DNA from: Diaminobutyricibacter sp. McL0608
GTDB taxonomy: Bacteria > Actinomycetota > Actinomycetes > Actinomycetales > Microbacteriaceae
Direction of reading: 5' to 3'
NCBI RefSeq assembly: GCF_039613825.1
Contig: NZ_CP154826.1
Span: forward strand, 310,001 to 374,000
Length of the DNA stretch: 64,000 nt
The notes beneath the pieces are model-generated. The model saw nothing but the letters and a program-made list of their open reading frames with translations. It made no database searches and had not been told where the DNA came from. Of this stretch, positions 1 through 7,800 are shown piece after piece; position 1 is the stretch's first letter, and each line of letters begins with the position of its first letter. The translations under genes were made by a program, and so were the position numbers.

Positions 1-522
1 TGCGCCGTAGTGCGCTTGCATCACTCCGAGCAGGACGTATCCGAGGGGGAAGAGCACCAGGGCTGGGAGCACGATAATGGCGGTTCCGGTGTCGAGGTCG
101 GCCGCAGTGTGTACAAGGCTGGGCGCGTATCTCGCCGTGACCGGGTTACGTGTCCCGTCGACTACGATCAGCCCGAAGTACCAGATCGTGCCAAGCAGTG
201 CACAGTACAAGTTGATCAGGTCACGGCGTCGGAACTGGCTCACGTTCGGAAAGAAGAGGCCGGCGAGGCCGATGATCTGCAGGATGAGCCCGATCGCCTC
301 TACGCCGTGAGTGAGTCCGTAGAGCGGTCCGACTTCGGCGATGTGAACGCCGTCCCGCTCCGGATGGACGATGACCGCGAGAAGAAAGAGCACTGCGCCG
401 GAGATCGCGCTCGCCGCCGCAACGGTCTGCGTTCGCCGGGTCATGCTCAAGCCGTCCACCGTCTCGGGTGGGTCCCCGTGGCGCGCGCCGGCGTGGTCGC
501 TCCGAGAGAGTTCGCTGCTCAT
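1..522 (-). CDS. Multi-pass membrane protein, C-terminus cut by window edge
   Basis: I do not recognise the family. The 174 visible residues begin at an ATG with an excellent ribosome site (GGAGGAGAAC directly upstream) and run off the left edge with no stop. After a polar N-terminus of about 28 residues there are four hydrophobic stretches, roughly residues 30-48, 66-90, 104-122 and 145-168, so an integral membrane protein is likely. It is transcribed divergently from the TetR-type gene starting at 647, and the 124-base gap holds an imperfect palindrome; TetR regulators often control the divergent neighbour, so this may be the regulated target. Function cannot be assigned. Confidence 0.7.
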   Translation of the reverse strand, partial: MSSELSRSDHAGARHGDPPETVDGLSMTRRTQTVAAASAISGAVLFLLAVIVHPERDGVHIAEVGPLYGLTHGVEAIGLILQIIGLAGLFFPNVSQFRRRDLINLYCALLGTIWYFGLIVVDGTRNPVTARYAPSLVHTAADLDTGTAIIVLPALVLFPLGYVLLGVMQAHYGA

Positions 523-617
523 GTTCTCCTCCACAACGTGGTGCGTTGGCGGGATGCGTCGCCGCAACCCGTCTAAGTTGATCATTCGTGCTTGAGATAC
601 GCAGGCTACACTATCTC

Positions 618-631
618 GTACGTGTATGTAC
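618..631. promoter_or_regulatory. Possible TetR operator in divergent promoter
   Basis: A 14-base imperfect palindrome with GTAC at both ends lies 15 bases before the likely TetR start and between two divergent genes. The arms are short and the centre is not symmetric, so this is only a candidate autoregulatory site. Confidence 0.25.
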
Positions 632-646
632 AAATTAGGAGTTGCG

Positions 647-1261
647 ATGGCAGTCAAGCGAGATCAGCGTGCCGACGCGCGACGGAATGTGTCTGCAATC
701 CTGGACTCGGCTCAACGCTGCCTGAGCAGCGATCCGCAGGCGACGATCGCGCAGATTGCTGAGACCGCAGGCGTCGGACGCATGACCCTCTACGGCCATT
801 TCAAGACGCGAGCAGAACTGGTCGAGGCGGTCTTGGAAAGGGTGACCACACAATCCAGCGAGGTCCTGGACTCGGTCGACCTCAGCGGTGATCCTGCGGA
901 GGCTCTTACTCGATTGGTCGGCGCGACCTGGGAGGTCGTCCATCGCTTCAACGCTGTTCGCGAGGCTGCCCGAGACGAACTGCCAGAGAAGAGCATGCTC
1001 GACAACCACACGGCGCACTTTCGTCGTTTGGACGCTCTGGTAGCGCGCGGGCAGGCCGCCGGGACTTTCCGCCGGGATCTGCCCCGGGAGTGGCTCATCT
1101 CGGTGTGTTACCGGCTAATGCACGGAGCGGCGGACGACTGCGCCGCCGGATCGATCGAGCGGCAAGACGCGGGGCGCCTCGTCGCCGCCACACTCATTGC
1201 GGCGTATACCGCCCCCGGCGCCCGCGTTGCAGGCATCGAATCGGCAGCCGCCGCGCGGTAG
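647..1261 (+). CDS. TetR/AcrR family transcriptional regulator
   Basis: A 204-residue protein of normal TetR length. Residues about 33-58 form the helix-turn-helix (TIAQIAETAGVGRMTLYGHF), followed by the usual TRAELVEAVL segment; the rest is a helical ligand-binding domain of unknown specificity. The start at 647 is preferred over the in-frame ATG at 626 because TAGGAG sits five bases upstream of it. It faces the membrane protein at 1-522, which it may repress together with itself. The ligand cannot be inferred. Confidence 0.88.
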   Translation: MAVKRDQRADARRNVSAILDSAQRCLSSDPQATIAQIAETAGVGRMTLYGHFKTRAELVEAVLERVTTQSSEVLDSVDLSGDPAEALTRLVGATWEVVHRFNAVREAARDELPEKSMLDNHTAHFRRLDALVARGQAAGTFRRDLPREWLISVCYRLMHGAADDCAAGSIERQDAGRLVAATLIAAYTAPGARVAGIESAAAAR

Positions 1262-1343
1262 CGGGGTGGATGTCACGCAGTGGCTTGCAGCAAGGCCGCA
1301 CGCTCGCCGGCGAGTGCTGCCGCCGCTGGCTCAATGCCCGAGC

Positions 1344-1469
1344 GCTCTGAAGGACCGCTCCAGCGCCCCGCACCACTCTCCAACGGCGACGGACGCGGAG
1401 GTCGTGGAGAAGATCCTCTGGTTGCGGCAGCAGTGGCACTTCCGACCGCAGAAGATCACCATGTATCTC
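1344..1469 (+). pseudogene. IS481-family transposase fragment
   Basis: About 42 codons read as the segment just before the catalytic core of IS481-type transposases: a DRSSAPHHSPTAT-like stretch followed by VEKILWLRQQ, HF and PQKI..YL. Nothing homologous continues downstream, where the frame runs out within about 30 bases, and no N-terminal helix-turn-helix or terminal inverted repeat is visible. It is a scar of a former insertion sequence. The flanking 1262-1343 and 1470-1552 hold nothing I recognise. Confidence 0.6.
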
Positions 1470-1552
1470 AATTCGGGCTACCCAAGTTTTACCGGCTGAA
1501 GGCGGACGGTTTGGCCGCATCCGATCAAACCCTGCCGCCTATGATTTTGCTC

Positions 1553-1696
1553 ATGTCTAAACACGCTCGCGCGCATAAGCGGGGCGACGGTCGGCGGGAG
1601 GTGTACCGCATCTTTCTGGATAGCGTCGCCTTCCTGATTGGCGCAGTTCTCTTCGGCTTCCTGTCTAGCTGGCTTTTTGGCGGTTTCCTTCGTTAG
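1553..1696 (+). CDS. Small membrane protein candidate (47 aa)
   Basis: An ORF of 47 codons with a basic N-terminus (residues 1-19, many Lys/Arg/His) and one hydrophobic segment at about residues 21-45 ending in LFGGFLR. This composition looks like a genuine single-pass small membrane protein, but there is no strong ribosome site and an alternative in-frame ATG lies at 1541. It sits among gene fragments, so it may equally be the tail of a degraded gene. Confidence 0.3.
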   Translation: MSKHARAHKRGDGRREVYRIFLDSVAFLIGAVLFGFLSSWLFGGFLR

Positions 1697-1710
1697 GGCT
1701 CAGTCCGATT

Positions 1711-2010
1711 TCAGCTCACCGCGTCGAATCTTTGGAGCAGTGCGGACATGTCGGGGGATTCTGCCGCGCGCTGGACGTAGTGCTTGACGGTCATGGCTTC
1801 GGCGGATGGCCAAGCTGAGACGCGGCCGTTTTTGTGGAGGCTTCGCTGTCCGGGAGTGTCGCCACGGTCTTGTGGCGCCTCCGACAATATTGGATGCGCG
1901 ACGGCTGGCTGTGCGATTCCGCGCAGGCGGCCGACAAGGTCGCGAAGGCCGTCGATCATTTCTGCTCGGGTGAATTCGGCCCTTGCGGGACCCTGTGCAG
2001 CGTCCGTCAT
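1711..2010 (-). pseudogene. Possible decayed ORF, minus strand
   Basis: The minus strand has an open stretch of 99 codons whose two ends look protein-like (TRAEMIDGLRDLVGRLRG at the start, AEAMTVKHYVQRAAESPDM near the end), while the middle reads poorly. A short IVGGA motif appears in another minus-strand frame near 1875-1888, as expected if a nucleotidyltransferase-like gene had been broken by indels and a deletion. This reading is tentative. Confidence 0.2.
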
Positions 2011-2059
2011 GCGCCGGCCAGCTCGCCGGGCTTCGATGAGAACGCCACGCTCGCTTCTG

Positions 2060-2293
2060 GGTACGGTGTTCGCCAGGCTCGACCGCAAACCGCGCTGGCT
2101 CGAGCGTCTCTCCGAGATCGTGATTCCCGCACTGGTCGTGCATGGTCGCCGTGACCCGTTCTTCCCTGTCGGTAACGGCGAAGCGCTTGCAAGCGAGATC
2201 CGCGTCTCGCGACTGCTTGTGCTCGAACGGACCTCGACCGTGATCCAAGAGTGGGACTTCGATGAGGTGACGACAGCGATGCTGGACCTATAG
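2060..2293 (+). pseudogene. C-terminal fragment of an alpha/beta hydrolase
   Basis: The last 77 codons of this frame match the end of an alpha/beta hydrolase: RWLERLSEIVIPALVVHG, then RDPFFPVGNGEALA and LLVLE, which is the strand carrying the catalytic Asp and the following helix. The nucleophile region and N-terminal two thirds are missing, and the catalytic His region is degenerate. The upstream DNA is antisense to another broken frame, so this is a remnant. Confidence 0.55.
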
Positions 2294-2625
2294 CAGGCGG
2301 TCTAGCAGAATCGCAGTGTTCATAATTCAGGACTTTGTGTGACGGATGAGACTGACTGGCACTCCTCGCCGGAAAAGTGCTGGTCGGATGCTCTGCCGTA
2401 ACGGCTGGCCGTCCGAAGTTCCTGAAATATGAACCAGTGCCAAATGTGTGAACCATGTCCTGACAGTGGGCACCACCAAACCCGGGTATCGACCCGGGGG
2501 TCTCCCGGGTTCGACGCGCGCAATTGAGCGGGATCGTTATATCGAGCCCGGCTCAATCCGGTCCGGGCACGAACGAACGGTCGGCCGTGAGGTCGCCGCT
2601 CATCTCACACAGAAGGAGAACTATC
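2294..2625. other. Gene-free stretch before the hydrolase gene
   Basis: These 332 bases carry no ORF with coding character. They include GC-rich repeated ACCCGGG/CCCGGGT words at about 2479-2514 that could fold, and the ribosome site of the next gene (GAAGGAGAA) at 2612-2620. No recognisable RNA gene or clear promoter was found. Confidence 0.4.
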
Positions 2626-3489
2626 ATGACCATCCAAGACACCGTCACGAGTGGCATTCGCACCGACAAGGTCGCCGTACAGGGTGACGATCTCGTCTTC
2701 GACGTGCGCGGACACGGAGCTCCGCTCGTGCTTCTGCCCGGAACCCCGGGCGACGCGAGCGCCTACGGCCTGGTTGCCGACCCGCTGGCAAGCGACCACA
2801 CTGTGATCACCTACGACCCGCGCGGATTCGGACGGAGCACGGGCCGTGCGCCGCGACGGTATGAGATCGGCCAGCAGGCCGGCGACGTCGTCGAGGTAGT
2901 GCATGCTGCGGGGTTCGACCGTGCACTGGTGTTCGGAAACAGTGCGGGGGCTGAGGTCGGCCTCGAGCTCGCGAAGAATTACGCCGACATCGTGGAGGGG
3001 CTCGTGGTGCACGAGCCGCCGGTGATCCGGGTGCTTCCGGACGCCGACACTTTTCAGCGGAAGATCGCGGAGATCTACCGAACCGCGTGGACCGAGGGCC
3101 CGAAGCAGGCGTTCCTGGACTTTCTCCTGCTCTCCCAGCTCCCGTTCAATGCGGGGAAGCCGTTCACGCAGGCCGAGGTCGACGCCATCCGCCCCAAGGC
3201 CGACGCCTTACCAGGGTTCGACTTCGCCGACTTCTACGTGAAGTACCAGATGCTGCCCCTCACGAACTACGCGCCTGATCTCGCCGCCATCACTGAGAAC
3301 GGCGTCAGGGTCGTGGTGGGAGCTGGAGCGCTGAGCCTCGACCTGCCGTTCGGGCGCACGTCACGCCGTATCGCCGACGAGCTTCGCGTGCCGTTCATCA
3401 CCTTCCCGGGCCACCACGGTTCTTACACCGATCCAGCGACAGCGGATGCATGGCTGAAGGTGCTCCGAGAGGCGCTCGCCGCGCTCTGA
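2626..3489 (+). CDS. Alpha/beta-fold hydrolase
   Basis: A 287-residue hydrolase. The oxyanion-loop region (VLLPGTPGD) is at about 34-43, an RGFGRS strand-loop at 66-71, the nucleophile elbow GNSAG with Ser106 at 104-108, and the probable catalytic His in the FPGHHGSY segment near 263. The start at 2626 has a strong GAAGGAGAA site; an upstream in-frame extension from 2524 lacks one. The substrate is unknown; nearest relatives by pattern are esterases and haloalkane/epoxide hydrolase-like proteins. It precedes a small ORF and an MFS exporter on the same strand and could be cotranscribed with them. Confidence 0.85.
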   Translation: MTIQDTVTSGIRTDKVAVQGDDLVFDVRGHGAPLVLLPGTPGDASAYGLVADPLASDHTVITYDPRGFGRSTGRAPRRYEIGQQAGDVVEVVHAAGFDRALVFGNSAGAEVGLELAKNYADIVEGLVVHEPPVIRVLPDADTFQRKIAEIYRTAWTEGPKQAFLDFLLLSQLPFNAGKPFTQAEVDAIRPKADALPGFDFADFYVKYQMLPLTNYAPDLAAITENGVRVVVGAGALSLDLPFGRTSRRIADELRVPFITFPGHHGSYTDPATADAWLKVLREALAAL

Positions 3490-3522
3490 GCCGGCATCCG
3501 CCACAAGAAAGGGGAACCGACG

Positions 3523-3675
3523 ATGTTAACGACCGTGCCACCGGCGTCGACTGGAACGTCGACCGACGCGACCGACGTGTTCGAGCGGTTGCTGCACGTC
3601 GATACGAAAGTCCCCTCACTGACCGCTTCGCACGCCGCACGCTGGTTCGGTTTGGTTGGTGAGTCAGATGACTAA
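3523..3675 (+). CDS. Small ORF coupled to the MFS exporter (50 aa)
   Basis: A 50-codon ORF with its own ribosome site (AAAGGGGAA, seven bases upstream). It ends by overlapping the first codons of the following exporter gene by eight bases (start 3668), an arrangement typical of translational coupling. The product is polar with no membrane segment; its second half (TDVFERLLHVDTKVPSLTASHAARWF) looks like a piece of a folded domain. It may be a leader peptide, a real small protein or a truncated gene. Confidence 0.4.
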   Translation: MLTTVPPASTGTSTDATDVFERLLHVDTKVPSLTASHAARWFGLVGESDD

Positions 3676-5236
3676 AATGACGATGTCGTCGCGGCAGCGC
3701 TGGACGCTGTTGCTGGTGTGTACGGCGGCATTCATGTTGCTGCTCGACGCCACCATCGTGGGCGTCGCCCTGCCGTCCATCCAGCGTGATCTGCAAGCGA
3801 GTCTTGCAGACTTGCAGTGGGTGACCTCTGCTTATGCTCTAGCGCTGGCCGTGCTGCTGTTGCCCGCCGCCACTGTGGGCGACCGCCTGGGCCGGCGCCG
3901 ATTGTTCTTGGTCGGCCTCGTCATCTTCACCCTCGGCTCGCTGGCGTGTGCGCTAGCAACGACCGCAGTGACACTCGAGGTGTTCCGCACGCTCCAAGGA
4001 GTCGGTGGCGCTGTGCTGTTCGCCACCGCCACGCCACTGCTACGAGCCGAGTTCTCCGGCGCATCCCTGGCGCGGGCGCTCGGCGCATTCGGCGCCACCC
4101 TTGGCGCGGCCAGCGCCCTGGGTCCGCTTGCCGGAGGGATACTGACCGACACCCTGGGCTGGCGGTCCATCTTCTTCGTCAACCTGCCGATTGGCGTGGC
4201 GGCGTTCGTCGTCGGCGCGGCCCGATTGCGCGAATCTCGTAACCCGGCCGGCGGTCGGGCCGATTGGGCGGGGACCGCCCTGATCACGGTAGCGCTGACA
4301 GCGTTGATGTTCGGCCTGATCCAGGGCAATACCCTCGGGTGGGGGGGCCCGCTGATCGTTGGGCTGTTCGCGACTGCGACGGTGTTCCTCGCCGCGTTCG
4401 CCATCTACGAGCTCCGCGTCGCCGCCGCGCCGATGGCTGACCTCCGGCTGTTCCGGCGGCGCAGCTTCGCAGCGACCGGAATCGTGGCGTTCGCGATCTC
4501 GGCGACAGTGATCGGAACAATCCCCTACCTGTCGCTGTACCTGCAGAACACCCTCGGCTACTCACCCGTCCAAGGCGGTCTGCGGTTGCTTCCGATGTTT
4601 TTGGCCTCATTCACCGTCGCCTTCCTCACTGGCCGTCTGATCGGCAGAGTGCCGATGCGCATTCTGCTGGGTGTGGCAATGGCTGCAGCCTCTCTTGGGC
4701 TGTTCCTCATGGCCAACCTGACAGCCACGTCCGGTTGGCTGGTGCTGCTGCCGGGTCTCATCCTTGCCGGCATCGGCTTGGGCATCACGTCCACGAGCCT
4801 GGCCTCGGCCTCGCTCGCAGGGGTTGAACCCGCTCGCGCCGGGATGGCCGCCGGACTCACCAACACTCTGCGCCAGGTTGGCACCGCCACGGGTGTCGCG
4901 GTGTTCGGCGCCCTCTACGCCTCTCGTGTCGCCGCAGTCACCCTGCACGGCATCCCGGGACCGTCCGGGGTCGCCCATCGGCTTGCCGCGGCCGTTGCTT
5001 CCGGGGCCGGCACAAAGGTAGCGTCAGCTGTTCCCCCTCACCTCCGCGAGGCCGTCACCCACGCCGCCCAGACCGGCACCGCCAGCGGACTCAACGAAAT
5101 CCTGCTCGTCGCGGCAGCGTTCGCGTTGGTCGGTACAGTAGCCGCGTTCGCATTCGGACGTGACCCATCCAAACTCCCACCATCCCTTCCGAACATCGGT
5201 GAACTGTCGGCCCAGACCGTCCCAGTCCGCAGGTAA
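3668..5236 (+). CDS. DHA2-family MFS drug exporter (14 TM)
   Basis: A 522-residue multidrug efflux protein of the EmrB/QacA (DHA2) group, an inner-membrane drug:proton antiporter. The first helix carries LDATIVGVALPSI at about 26-38, the signature that separates this group from 12-TM exporters. A GDRLGRRR loop follows helix 2, then the antiporter motif C region (GPLAGGILTD) and the WRSIFFVNLPIG segment. Hydrophobicity supports 14 segments. I start at ATG 3668 (MTKMTMSSR); a TTG at 3656 is also in frame. Its substrate is unknown; a small ORF overlaps its start. Confidence 0.92.
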   Translation: MTKMTMSSRQRWTLLLVCTAAFMLLLDATIVGVALPSIQRDLQASLADLQWVTSAYALALAVLLLPAATVGDRLGRRRLFLVGLVIFTLGSLACALATTAVTLEVFRTLQGVGGAVLFATATPLLRAEFSGASLARALGAFGATLGAASALGPLAGGILTDTLGWRSIFFVNLPIGVAAFVVGAARLRESRNPAGGRADWAGTALITVALTALMFGLIQGNTLGWGGPLIVGLFATATVFLAAFAIYELRVAAAPMADLRLFRRRSFAATGIVAFAISATVIGTIPYLSLYLQNTLGYSPVQGGLRLLPMFLASFTVAFLTGRLIGRVPMRILLGVAMAAASLGLFLMANLTATSGWLVLLPGLILAGIGLGITSTSLASASLAGVEPARAGMAAGLTNTLRQVGTATGVAVFGALYASRVAAVTLHGIPGPSGVAHRLAAAVASGAGTKVASAVPPHLREAVTHAAQTGTASGLNEILLVAAAFALVGTVAAFAFGRDPSKLPPSLPNIGELSAQTVPVRR

Positions 5237-5275
5237 CCCGGCGCGGGCGCTCCGTGACAACGATGGTCTCCAATT

Positions 5276-5298
5276 AGGGTTCGAATCCCTCCAGGCAC
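5276..5298 (+). other. tRNA 3'-end-like fragment (possible attachment scar)
   Basis: AGGGTTCGAATCCCT is a T-arm with the canonical TTCGAAT loop, followed by CCAGGCAC in the place of an acceptor 3' strand. No matching 5' acceptor, D-arm or anticodon arm is present upstream, so this is not a full tRNA gene. Such 3' ends are left as attachment-site cores when elements integrate into tRNA genes. Confidence 0.4.
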
Positions 5299-5309
5299 AC
5301 TTGAGTAAT

Positions 5310-5331
5310 ATGCCTCTTGATCAGGCATTTT
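5310..5331 (+). terminator. Rho-independent terminator
   Basis: ATGCCT and AGGCAT pair around a 7-base loop and are followed by TTT. It lies 12 bases past the tRNA-like fragment and about 75 bases past the exporter gene, so it could serve either transcript. Confidence 0.6.
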
Positions 5332-5364
5332 CATTCTCGGGTCAATGCCCTGAGATGGACCACG

Positions 5365-5407
5365 GATCGGGCGGCGGCGCGTGTTCTTCTAGCGCCGCCG
5401 CCCGATC
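5365..5407. terminator. Perfect 16-bp GC-rich hairpin
   Basis: A 16-base arm beginning GATCGGGC is repeated exactly in inverse orientation after an 11-base loop. There is no T-run. It probably insulates the exporter region from the gene at 5489 or protects RNA ends. Confidence 0.5.
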
Positions 5408-5488
5408 GCTGCAACAGTTCAAGCACACGGTTCCGATTGCGGCGGCGCCACTGCGCGGCAGGCGGCCTTGATCCAGATTGCGGGGGTG

Positions 5489-6100
5489 ATGCTGATGAAG
5501 TCGCGTCGCCGAAAGAAGCCTGAGTTCAAGCCGTTCGATGCCTCGCGTGTCGAATCGCCAAGCCCGAACACGCTCGAGCATGCGCTCGAGGAGGGGGTGA
5601 TGATTGCGGAGTTCGCGACGCGTATGGCGCTCAAGAACAAGATCACGATCAGTGCGCTTCGGGATGGAATCGCGTTCGATCCCGAGCGGCTGGCGCCCGT
5701 TGCAAGCGACCTCCTGCGGGCTCTGGCGGACGAATCATCTGGCGACGCCGCACGGATCGCCGCCGAACGGGAATGGGCTGCTTACCTCGACGGTCCTTCG
5801 GAACACGTTCACGACTATCGTCCGGTCGATGATCTGAATCTTCGGCGCCGCGAGGCGCTGGCGCGCTCCCTTGCCGAGACCTTGACTGACCGTGCCGGCG
5901 ACGGGGCCTACATTCTCGACCTCATCGAGCGTGCGCGACAGGACGCCTGGTTCGACATCTCGCGTGCGATCACCGACAAGCTCGACGCGGGAAGTGTGAG
6001 TGCCGAGGCTGATCCCGCGGAGCGGTTGCAGCGGATCCAGGACTTCATCGAGCTCGACCTCCAGGCTCTCAAGGATGCTCGGGGCCACGACAGCGCGTGA
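5489..6100 (+). CDS. Hypothetical protein, conserved-looking
   Basis: A soluble, charged protein of about 203 residues that I cannot name. It opens with a basic segment (KSRRRKKPEFKPF), followed by an Ala/Glu-rich helical region (EHALEEGVMIAEFATRMALK at about 34-53) and further helices to the C-terminus. No membrane segment, signal peptide or metal motif is visible. Start choice is between ATG 5489 and ATG 5495; a GGGGG run suits the latter better, and a TTG at 5468 is less likely. Third-position GC is strong, supporting real coding. Its only neighbour in the same direction is the exporter, separated by two hairpins, so it is probably a single-gene unit. Confidence 0.75.
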   Translation: MLMKSRRRKKPEFKPFDASRVESPSPNTLEHALEEGVMIAEFATRMALKNKITISALRDGIAFDPERLAPVASDLLRALADESSGDAARIAAEREWAAYLDGPSEHVHDYRPVDDLNLRRREALARSLAETLTDRAGDGAYILDLIERARQDAWFDISRAITDKLDAGSVSAEADPAERLQRIQDFIELDLQALKDARGHDSA

Positions 6101-6110
6101 AGACCCGGTT

Positions 6111-6878
6111 TCAGAAGACCGTGTACCCGCCGTCGACCGTGAGGACAGATCCCGTCATGAAGCTGGAAGCGTCGCTGGCGAGGAAGACGATCGCCGGGCC
6201 TAGCTCGTCGGGCTCTCCCGCACGCTGCTGGGGGGTGTCCTCGATCCAGTACCGCTGGAATCGTTCCTCATGGATCGGCGACATGTCGGTGTGCATGTAG
6301 CCGGGGGCGAGCGCGTTCACCCTGACATTGTGCGGCGCCCATTCTGCGGCGAGGCTCCGGGTGAGGTGGTGCACGGCCGCTTTCGAAGCGTTGTAGGCAG
6401 GTTGCCATTGTGGCCGGTTGACGATCGATGCGGACATCGAACCGATGTTGACGATCGTTCCACCGCCCGACTCGATCATGTGCCGCCCGAAGACCTGGCA
6501 GGCAATCCAGAGGCCGTCGAGGTTGACCCCCATCACCTGACGCCACTCCTCGTCGGTGACGTCGAGGGCGGGCTTGTGGATGCAGGCTCCCGCATTGTTG
6601 ACCAGTATGTCGACGCGGCCGAAGCGGTCGGTGGCGGCGGCGACGATCCGCTCGACATCGGGGCGCGCCGTCACGTCGGCCATGACGGTGAGGGAGGCTG
6701 CGCCGAGGATGTCGAGTTCCTTTCGCACCGTCTCGGCGGCGCCCGCGTCGCGGCCGACGATGACGATGTTCGCACCCGCCTCGGCAAGTGCCCGGGCGAA
6801 TGCCCGTCCGAGTCCGCGCGTCGATCCGGTTACGACGGCTGTGCGACCGCGAAGGTCGAAACGGTCGAGTACAGGCAT
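6111..6878 (-). CDS. SDR oxidoreductase, probable polyol/ketose dehydrogenase
   Basis: A 255-residue classical short-chain dehydrogenase: TGSTRGLG cofactor loop at about 18-25, NNAG near 94, catalytic Ser in IGSMS, YNASK Tyr-Lys pair, and the PG...T motif with DGGYTVF at the C-terminus. The GSMSASIVN and RFQRYWIEDTPQQR stretches resemble the arabinitol/mannitol/sorbose reductase group, so it may interconvert a ketose (fructose is suggested by context) and a polyol. It has a strong AAGGAGA site and is the last gene of the leftward lacI-kinase-SDR unit. Confidence 0.85.
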   Translation of the reverse strand: MPVLDRFDLRGRTAVVTGSTRGLGRAFARALAEAGANIVIVGRDAGAAETVRKELDILGAASLTVMADVTARPDVERIVAAATDRFGRVDILVNNAGACIHKPALDVTDEEWRQVMGVNLDGLWIACQVFGRHMIESGGGTIVNIGSMSASIVNRPQWQPAYNASKAAVHHLTRSLAAEWAPHNVRVNALAPGYMHTDMSPIHEERFQRYWIEDTPQQRAGEPDELGPAIVFLASDASSFMTGSVLTVDGGYTVF

Positions 6879-6906
6879 GGGTGATCTCCTTGTGTTCTCG
6901 AGGTGG

Positions 6907-7800
6907 CTAGTGCGGATTCGACTCGACCGGGATGCGGAGAAGTGCGCCAGGATGACGGCAGGTCGCTGCCGCGACCCGCATCGCCGACTCGAGCATCCGC
7001 TCTGCTTCAGCGGGGTCGGTCGGCATTCCTTCCCGGGCTATCGTTTCGGCGACCGCCGCGAGTGTCGCGTCGCCGGCGCCCATCGTGTCGACGATCGGCT
7101 GGGGCAGCTCGGCGATTCCGACGTCGACGCGCACACCGGGAGCGATCAGGGACGCGCCGCCTGCACCGGCAGTGGCGAGGATCGCCGATGCACCGCGCTC
7201 GTGCAGGCGGCCGATGACATCGCGGAGGGGGAGGCCGTAGAGCAGGTCGGCGTCCTCGTCCCCGATCTTGGTCAGCAGGCTTCGCGAGGCCAGTGCCTCG
7301 AAATTCTCGAGGAAGAGTTCCGGGTCGTGCATCATCCCGGAGCGCGGGTTCGGGTCGAGGATGACGCGGTCGCCTTTACCGACCGACTCGAGCAGAAGAT
7401 CGACCTGGGGCTGGTCGTCGAAGGGGAAGCAGCTGACGAGGATAAGGTCGGCTCGATCGAGGGCGGCGCGCTGAGCAGGGTCGAACGCGATCCTCCTCTG
7501 TTGCGCCGCCGTATTGAAGCGGTAGCGGGGCTCGCCCGCGGACCGATCGGAGATCGCGCGTGACGAGACATCCGTGAACGTTGGGTGGAGCCGGACTCCC
7601 CAGTGAGCGAGGTGACGTCTGATCGTTTCGCCAGGGCCATCGGTGCCGACCATGGCAACGAGGTCGACGTCCAGTCCCAGGATCCGGAGACCGACGGCTA
7701 CGTTGAGAGCTGCACCGCCGACATGCTCCTCGGTCGATTCGGCTGAGACGAGTTCGTCGATGAGCGCATCTCCGACGACGACGATTCGGGGATCACTCAT
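6907..7800 (-). CDS. PfkB-family sugar kinase, probable fructokinase
   Basis: A 297-residue ribokinase-fold kinase. The N-terminal VVVGDALIDE strand and the GGAALNVAVGL substrate loop are at about 5-14 and 26-36; the signature DTMGAGDA at 238-245 holds the catalytic base Asp244. The start at 7800 overlaps the end of the lacI gene by eight bases, so the two are translationally coupled; a longer reading from 7896 would be antisense to no useful extension. Placed between a repressor and an SDR and opposite a fructose-type importer and levanase, it most likely phosphorylates fructose after import. Substrate is inferred from context only. Confidence 0.85.
   Translation of the reverse strand: MSDPRIVVVGDALIDELVSAESTEEHVGGAALNVAVGLRILGLDVDLVAMVGTDGPGETIRRHLAHWGVRLHPTFTDVSSRAISDRSAGEPRYRFNTAAQQRRIAFDPAQRAALDRADLILVSCFPFDDQPQVDLLLESVGKGDRVILDPNPRSGMMHDPELFLENFEALASRSLLTKIGDEDADLLYGLPLRDVIGRLHERGASAILATAGAGGASLIAPGVRVDVGIAELPQPIVDTMGAGDATLAAVAETIAREGMPTDPAEAERMLESAMRVAAATCRHPGALLRIPVESNPH

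Noticed and set aside
10-576. Plus-strand ORF of 188 codons at the left edge
   Set aside because: It is antisense to the membrane protein at 1-522, which has a strong ribosome site and clear hydrophobic segments; the plus-strand product is low-complexity and charged.
5237-5300. Complete tRNA gene
   Set aside because: Only the T-arm and acceptor 3' strand fit; there is no matching acceptor 5' strand or anticodon arm.
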